The notes under the pieces are model-generated. The model saw only the letters and a list, made by a program, of their open reading frames with translations, was not told the origin of the DNA and did not search any database. This document shows, in pieces, positions 63,452 through 64,000 of a stretch of 64,000 bases of DNA; the first letter of the stretch is position 1, and each line of letters opens with the position of its first letter. This DNA comes from an uncultured Flavobacteriaceae bacterium (lineage in GTDB: Bacteria; Bacteroidota; Bacteroidia; Flavobacteriales; Flavobacteriaceae): positions 434,001-498,000 of the forward strand of contig CANLWB010000001.1 of assembly GCA_947494695.1 (NCBI GenBank), written 5' to 3'. The translations under genes and the position numbers were made by a program.

Positions 63452-64000
63452 ATGATTTTAGAAATGAAAGTACCCTCGCCAGGTGAGTCCATTACAGAAG
63501 TGGAAATAGCAACATGGTTAGTGGAAGATGGGGATTATGTAGAGAAGGATCAGGCTATAGCGGAGGTAGATAGTGATAAAGCAACATTGGAATTACCTGC
63601 AGAGTCTAGCGGAACCATTACGCTTAAAGCGGAAGAAGGTGATGCTGTTGCCGTTGGTGAAGTTGTTTGTTTAATCGATACAAGTGCAGAGAAACCAGAG
63701 GGAGATGCGCCAAAAGCAGATAAAAAGGAAGAGGCCCCGAAAGCCGAAGCTCCTAAAGCTGCAACTCCTGAAACAAAAACATATGCAACTGGAACAGCAA
63801 GTCCAGCGGCTAAAAAGATTTTAGCAGAAAAAGGAATCGAAGCACAATCGGTTTCTGGAACTGGTAAAGACGGTAGAGTTACAAAAGAAGATGCTATAAA
63901 TGCAGTGCCTTCTATGGGTACACCAACCGGAGGTAGTAGAGGAACATCTCGAAGCAAAATGTCGATGTTGCGTCGAAAGGTGGCAGAGCGTTTGGTAGAA
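63452..64000 (+). CDS. sucB: 2-oxoglutarate dehydrogenase E2 (dihydrolipoyl succinyltransferase), partial
   Basis: The N-terminal 183 residues of an E2 enzyme, cut by the right edge. A lipoyl domain (about 1-76) has the lipoylated lysine K43 in EVDSDKATLELPA, then a lysine/alanine/proline linker (about 85-105) and a peripheral-subunit binding domain (ASPAAKKILAEKGIEAQSVSGTGKDGRVTKEDAI). The catalytic domain begins at the window end (SKMSMLRRKVAERLVE). Context after sucA identifies it as the succinyl rather than the pyruvate-type E2. Confidence 0.95.
   Translation, partial: MILEMKVPSPGESITEVEIATWLVEDGDYVEKDQAIAEVDSDKATLELPAESSGTITLKAEEGDAVAVGEVVCLIDTSAEKPEGDAPKADKKEEAPKAEAPKAATPETKTYATGTASPAAKKILAEKGIEAQSVSGTGKDGRVTKEDAINAVPSMGTPTGGSRGTSRSKMSMLRRKVAERLVE

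Noticed and set aside
1-64000. CRISPR arrays, IS elements, prophage, tRNA or rRNA genes
   Set aside because: No regular direct-repeat array, transposase, integrase or RNA-gene consensus was recognised on either strand by reading; a tool-based scan was not possible.

Overview
The window looks like chromosomal DNA of a marine-type Flavobacteriaceae (Bacteroidota). Grounds: low GC, recurrent TAnnTTTG promoter boxes, proteins that appear to end in type IX secretion (T9SS) C-terminal domains, TonB-dependent receptors with N-terminal carboxypeptidase-regulatory-like domains, a one-protein hybrid two-component regulator with propeller and AraC output, and the nrdB-nrdA gene order. No rRNA, tRNA, CRISPR array or insertion sequence was recognised.

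Layout. 0-1.7 kb is accessory-looking: a HipA-like kinase cut by the window edge, a short RadC/JAMM protein and two small unknown genes. 1.8-5.7 kb is one very large hybrid sensor. 6-9 kb holds two DinB proteins, a GNAT acetyltransferase, a zinc-ribbon protein, two decayed gene remnants and a CBS protein. 9.3-15.8 kb has exported or lipid-anchored unknowns, a HupE-like membrane protein, dCMP deaminase overlapping a C-terminal processing protease, a compact FAD protein, MarC and a DUF3109 protein. 16-19.8 kb is class Ia ribonucleotide reductase (nrdB, nrdA), followed by a third DinB gene and a promoter-structure-terminator unit that looks like a small RNA gene (20.3-20.55 kb).

21.8-31.6 kb reads as a phosphate-starvation cluster: a Pit-type phosphate transporter, a small exported repeat protein, a T9SS protein, a beta-helix lipoprotein, a TonB receptor and a truncated receptor-like gene. 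Several of these are preceded by tandem hexamers resembling TTAACA at an exact 11-bp period. In three promoters the first hexamer starts exactly 21 bp beyond a TTTG-type -7 box. This resembles known PhoP/PhoB boxes and is the most informative pattern in the window.

31.7-44 kb contains dGTPase, a giant secreted propeller/PA/thrombospondin-3 protein with a lipoprotein partner, dxs, tadA, a CLC protein whose gating glutamate is replaced by glutamine, and aspS. 44.3-50 kb is a tandem pair of paralogous TonB receptors without SusD. 50-57 kb is a TetR-TolC-adaptor-RND efflux operon with a palindromic repeat between its last two genes. 57-60 kb holds a polyprenyl synthase with an unknown partner, and an Rrf2 regulator plus the iron-sulfur repair protein Ric; these last two share a matching inverted-repeat operator. 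The window ends with a c-type cytochrome and sucA-sucB, the latter cut by the right edge.
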